Part shown: in pieces, positions 61,598 through 64,000 of the stretch
Layout: every line of letters begins with the position of its first letter
How positions within the stretch are numbered: position 1 is the first letter of the stretch
Source: Triplophysa rosa
Lineage: Eukaryota > Chordata > Actinopteri > Cypriniformes > Nemacheilidae
Length of the DNA: 64,000 nucleotides
Assembly (NCBI RefSeq): GCF_024868665.1
Contig: NC_079912.1
Location: forward strand, 13,208,948-13,272,947
Direction: 5' to 3'
Made by a program: the position numbers and the translations under genes
The notes under the pieces: model-generated
The model's input: only the letters and a program-made list of their open reading frames with translations
What the model was told of the DNA's origin: nothing
Database searches by the model: none

Positions 61598-64000
61598 AGT
61601 TTAACTTATTGACAGCATTTAATTAACATTAAAAATTCTAAATTGAAGCACTGTTTAGTTTGCATTTCTAACCTTAAGATCTTTTGATTTCACGACAGCA
61701 TTTAACTTGTTTAAATACATATGTGCTTTAAGGATGACTCATTCTGAAGTCTTTTCAGACTGGGGTCACCGATCAAGGCAATTAGATTTCCTGTGATTTT
61801 TCTCTTCCAATTTAAAAGTTATGACTCAGGATTTTCTCAGGGTTGCATTTAAGGTCGGAGAATTTGACCAAATGTGTTGTGAATTAAGTCTATTGATGCC
61901 AGTGGGTCATGCATGACATCACTTGTTGGCACATTTGGGTGTGGAATCATTGTTCTAATTTAGTTTCAAACGATTATTTTCTCTTCTCTTTTTTTTCCCC
62001 CAAATATCCCAAATAACTCTTAAACATGATGTTCTGGGATGAATGTCAGATAATTGTAATTGCAGAAATTTATGATTTAATTTGTTTGCATAGAAACTGT
62101 GATAATTCACCTGGCAAAAAGCAGAAGTTTTTTTTTTTTAGTTTATTGATTGTTTCAAACTATGCATGGTAGGGTTCTAAAGACTGTTATGTTTAGGCTT
62201 AGGTGAGGTGTTTTTGAAGTGAAATGTATATTTTTGTTTGCATCTTGTGTGGACAAGGAATATGGGGAATTAACATTGTTTGACATTGACAATGTTAGTG
62301 TTTAAGTATTGTCCTAGAAAGTGTGTAGAATCTTCATATTTCATACTAATGTTTTGCTTTTTATTACTTTTTAAAACCTGGAAGAAATCATATACTATAA
62401 AATTGGAGTTTTAGATTTTTGGTGTGATTTCTGAGAAACACAATTTTTTCTGAATATCATTTCAAACATGAATATCATAAATGATAAATTTCAGTTGCTC
62501 TTATCAATTCCTGTGTGCATATTTTCAGAAATGTGCTTGTTTTAACTTGTGATAAAACACAGGAACCAGAAATGTACCATAGTTTCATTAGAGTAACTAG
62601 TTTAACCATGATGTAGTTAAACTATGGTAATACAAATTGTAATTCCAAAATGTAAATGTCCAATTGTAAATGTCTCATTCCAAAAGCAAATCGTAACCAT
62701 TCTTGTTACCTTGTTTTCTTGTTTTTACCTCTGACACGTGCAACCACTTTATCTTTAGCTTATGGGCACATTCTTTCGTTCAACAAATGTGTTCACTGTA
62801 AATCAAAAGTTTAATGTTAATTAGAATCATATAGTGATGTCATAGCTGAAACAATGTGGTTCTTTGGCATTTGATGTGGTTCAGACAATATCTCACACTA
62901 TATCTCGTGGCGAACGTGTTTGATTAATGATCTCGGGCGTCTATAAACGGCATCTGCTGCGCTGATCTCACCCTCTACCGCCGTGCTAAAAGAACCTCAG
63001 AGCTCATGCTTTGACGGATCACATCTCCAACTGTCATTACGATCGCCGGCTGGCTTTGTGTTTGGTGGGTCTTGACTGCCTCAAGACAAACAGTCTAAAT
63101 CGCACCGTTATGTTGTGAACGCCGTGTGGCAACCTAATGGGTGGTTGAGCGTCTTGACGTCTCCCTCCACCCTCCAACACACACACACTTACATTTTCAA
63201 CAATGTGAAGCAGAGGGAATTGGCTGCAGCGGTCTGGGGGGAAACGTCTGAAGCAAGCATGAGTCTGCCCCTTGAAATCCCGCCTTTATTGTTCTGGCAG
63301 CATTTCTGTTATCACTTATGGAAAAATATGGTTGTACATGACGTGGGTGATGCTTTTGGTGTGGTTATTGCCATGAAAACTGGCAAGTCTCTTATAAGTT
63401 AAAAAACATTACATACTCTATTTTGATTATGTCTGCGCTTTAATCACATAGCAACAGACCACTTTTAGCGTGCTCTTTGGGTGACTTTTATCCCTTAAAA
63501 TCAAAGCGTGTTTTAGAACTTGCAGTTTAGTTGGTTAGTTATTCCTGAAATACTGGAATTTCACTTATGATACTTATTTGAGCGTAATATACTTGGAGTG
63601 GTCTTTGTGGGTCATGTACAGTATGTGGTTTTGGTGGGTAAAGCTTGAAAATAAAACTGTGTCTGTTGTATCTCAGATATGAGCCAGTCTTGTAGGAACA
63701 AAGCTCTCTGAAGCAGAAGTCATGTTTTTTTGTGGTGGCCTTTAATATTCAATGTCAAATAACAAATGAAGCAGATCAATCCAAATGTTTGTCTTTTGAA
63801 CTGTATTGTCAAAATAAAAATATTATATTTCTGCATCGCTATTATTTAAAAACCTGCGCATTTAGCAGTACCTTGACAGGATTTTGTATCCATTCTCAAA
63901 ATTGAGATCTTGTGCTGTCCAAACATTGAATGAAAGATTACTTCGGGCTTTTACTTTTGTCCATCTCTATTGAATGACTAATACTTGGCCAGATCTCAAG
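61598..64000. other. Unannotated stretch to window end
   Basis: AT-rich, with a CpG-containing patch at about 62930-63260. The 95-codon frame at 63115-63402 has no recognisable protein character. No repeat family identified. Confidence 0.5.

Overview
The window is vertebrate nuclear DNA, most likely from a cyprinid (carp or zebrafish-like) fish. It is AT-rich and intron-rich. It carries many fold-back MITEs of the kind that begin with 'gggatagttcaccc', tRNA-derived SINEs with the fish 'ggataaaagcgtctgcca' tail, hAT elements with 8-bp target duplications, and a decayed Tc1 transposon. No bacterial-style operon, CRISPR array, rRNA or genuine tRNA gene was found. The long open frames are almost all accidental or lie in repeats; the real coding signal is in short spliced exons.

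One protein-coding gene on the + strand spans about 1.7-38.0 kb. Nine exons can be joined with GT-AG introns and fully compatible phases: 1743-1794, 8673-8808, 15057-15142, 15823-15896, 26114-26243, 31895-32367, 33980-34076, 35759-35806 and 37285-37292 (stop). They give a 367-residue model. The last eight exons are firm. The first, beside a CTCF-like motif, is phase-compatible but less certain. I do not recognise the protein. It has an acidic N-terminus, a C-x2-C pair (58/61), one predicted charged helix or coiled coil (about 138-173), a long Ser/Thr/Pro-rich segment with many S/T-P sites (about 175-300), and a short basic tail. This composition resembles disordered cytoskeletal or centrosomal proteins, but no function is shown.

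From 38 to 40.2 kb is intergenic. At 40.2-40.5 kb there is a promoter-like stretch with a MARE/AP-1 site and a perfect CLEAR/E-box 2 bp apart, then a possible noncoding first exon with a consensus donor. If real, it belongs to a second + strand gene whose coding exons I cannot find in the window. From 41.0 to 43.2 kb a palindromic MITE has been invaded three times, each insertion with its own target duplication. From 43 to 64 kb I find no convincing coding exon, only transposon relics (MITEs, a hAT element at 47.1-47.9 kb, a palindromic element at 51.2-51.9 kb, SINEs, and a dead Tc1 copy at 60-61.4 kb).
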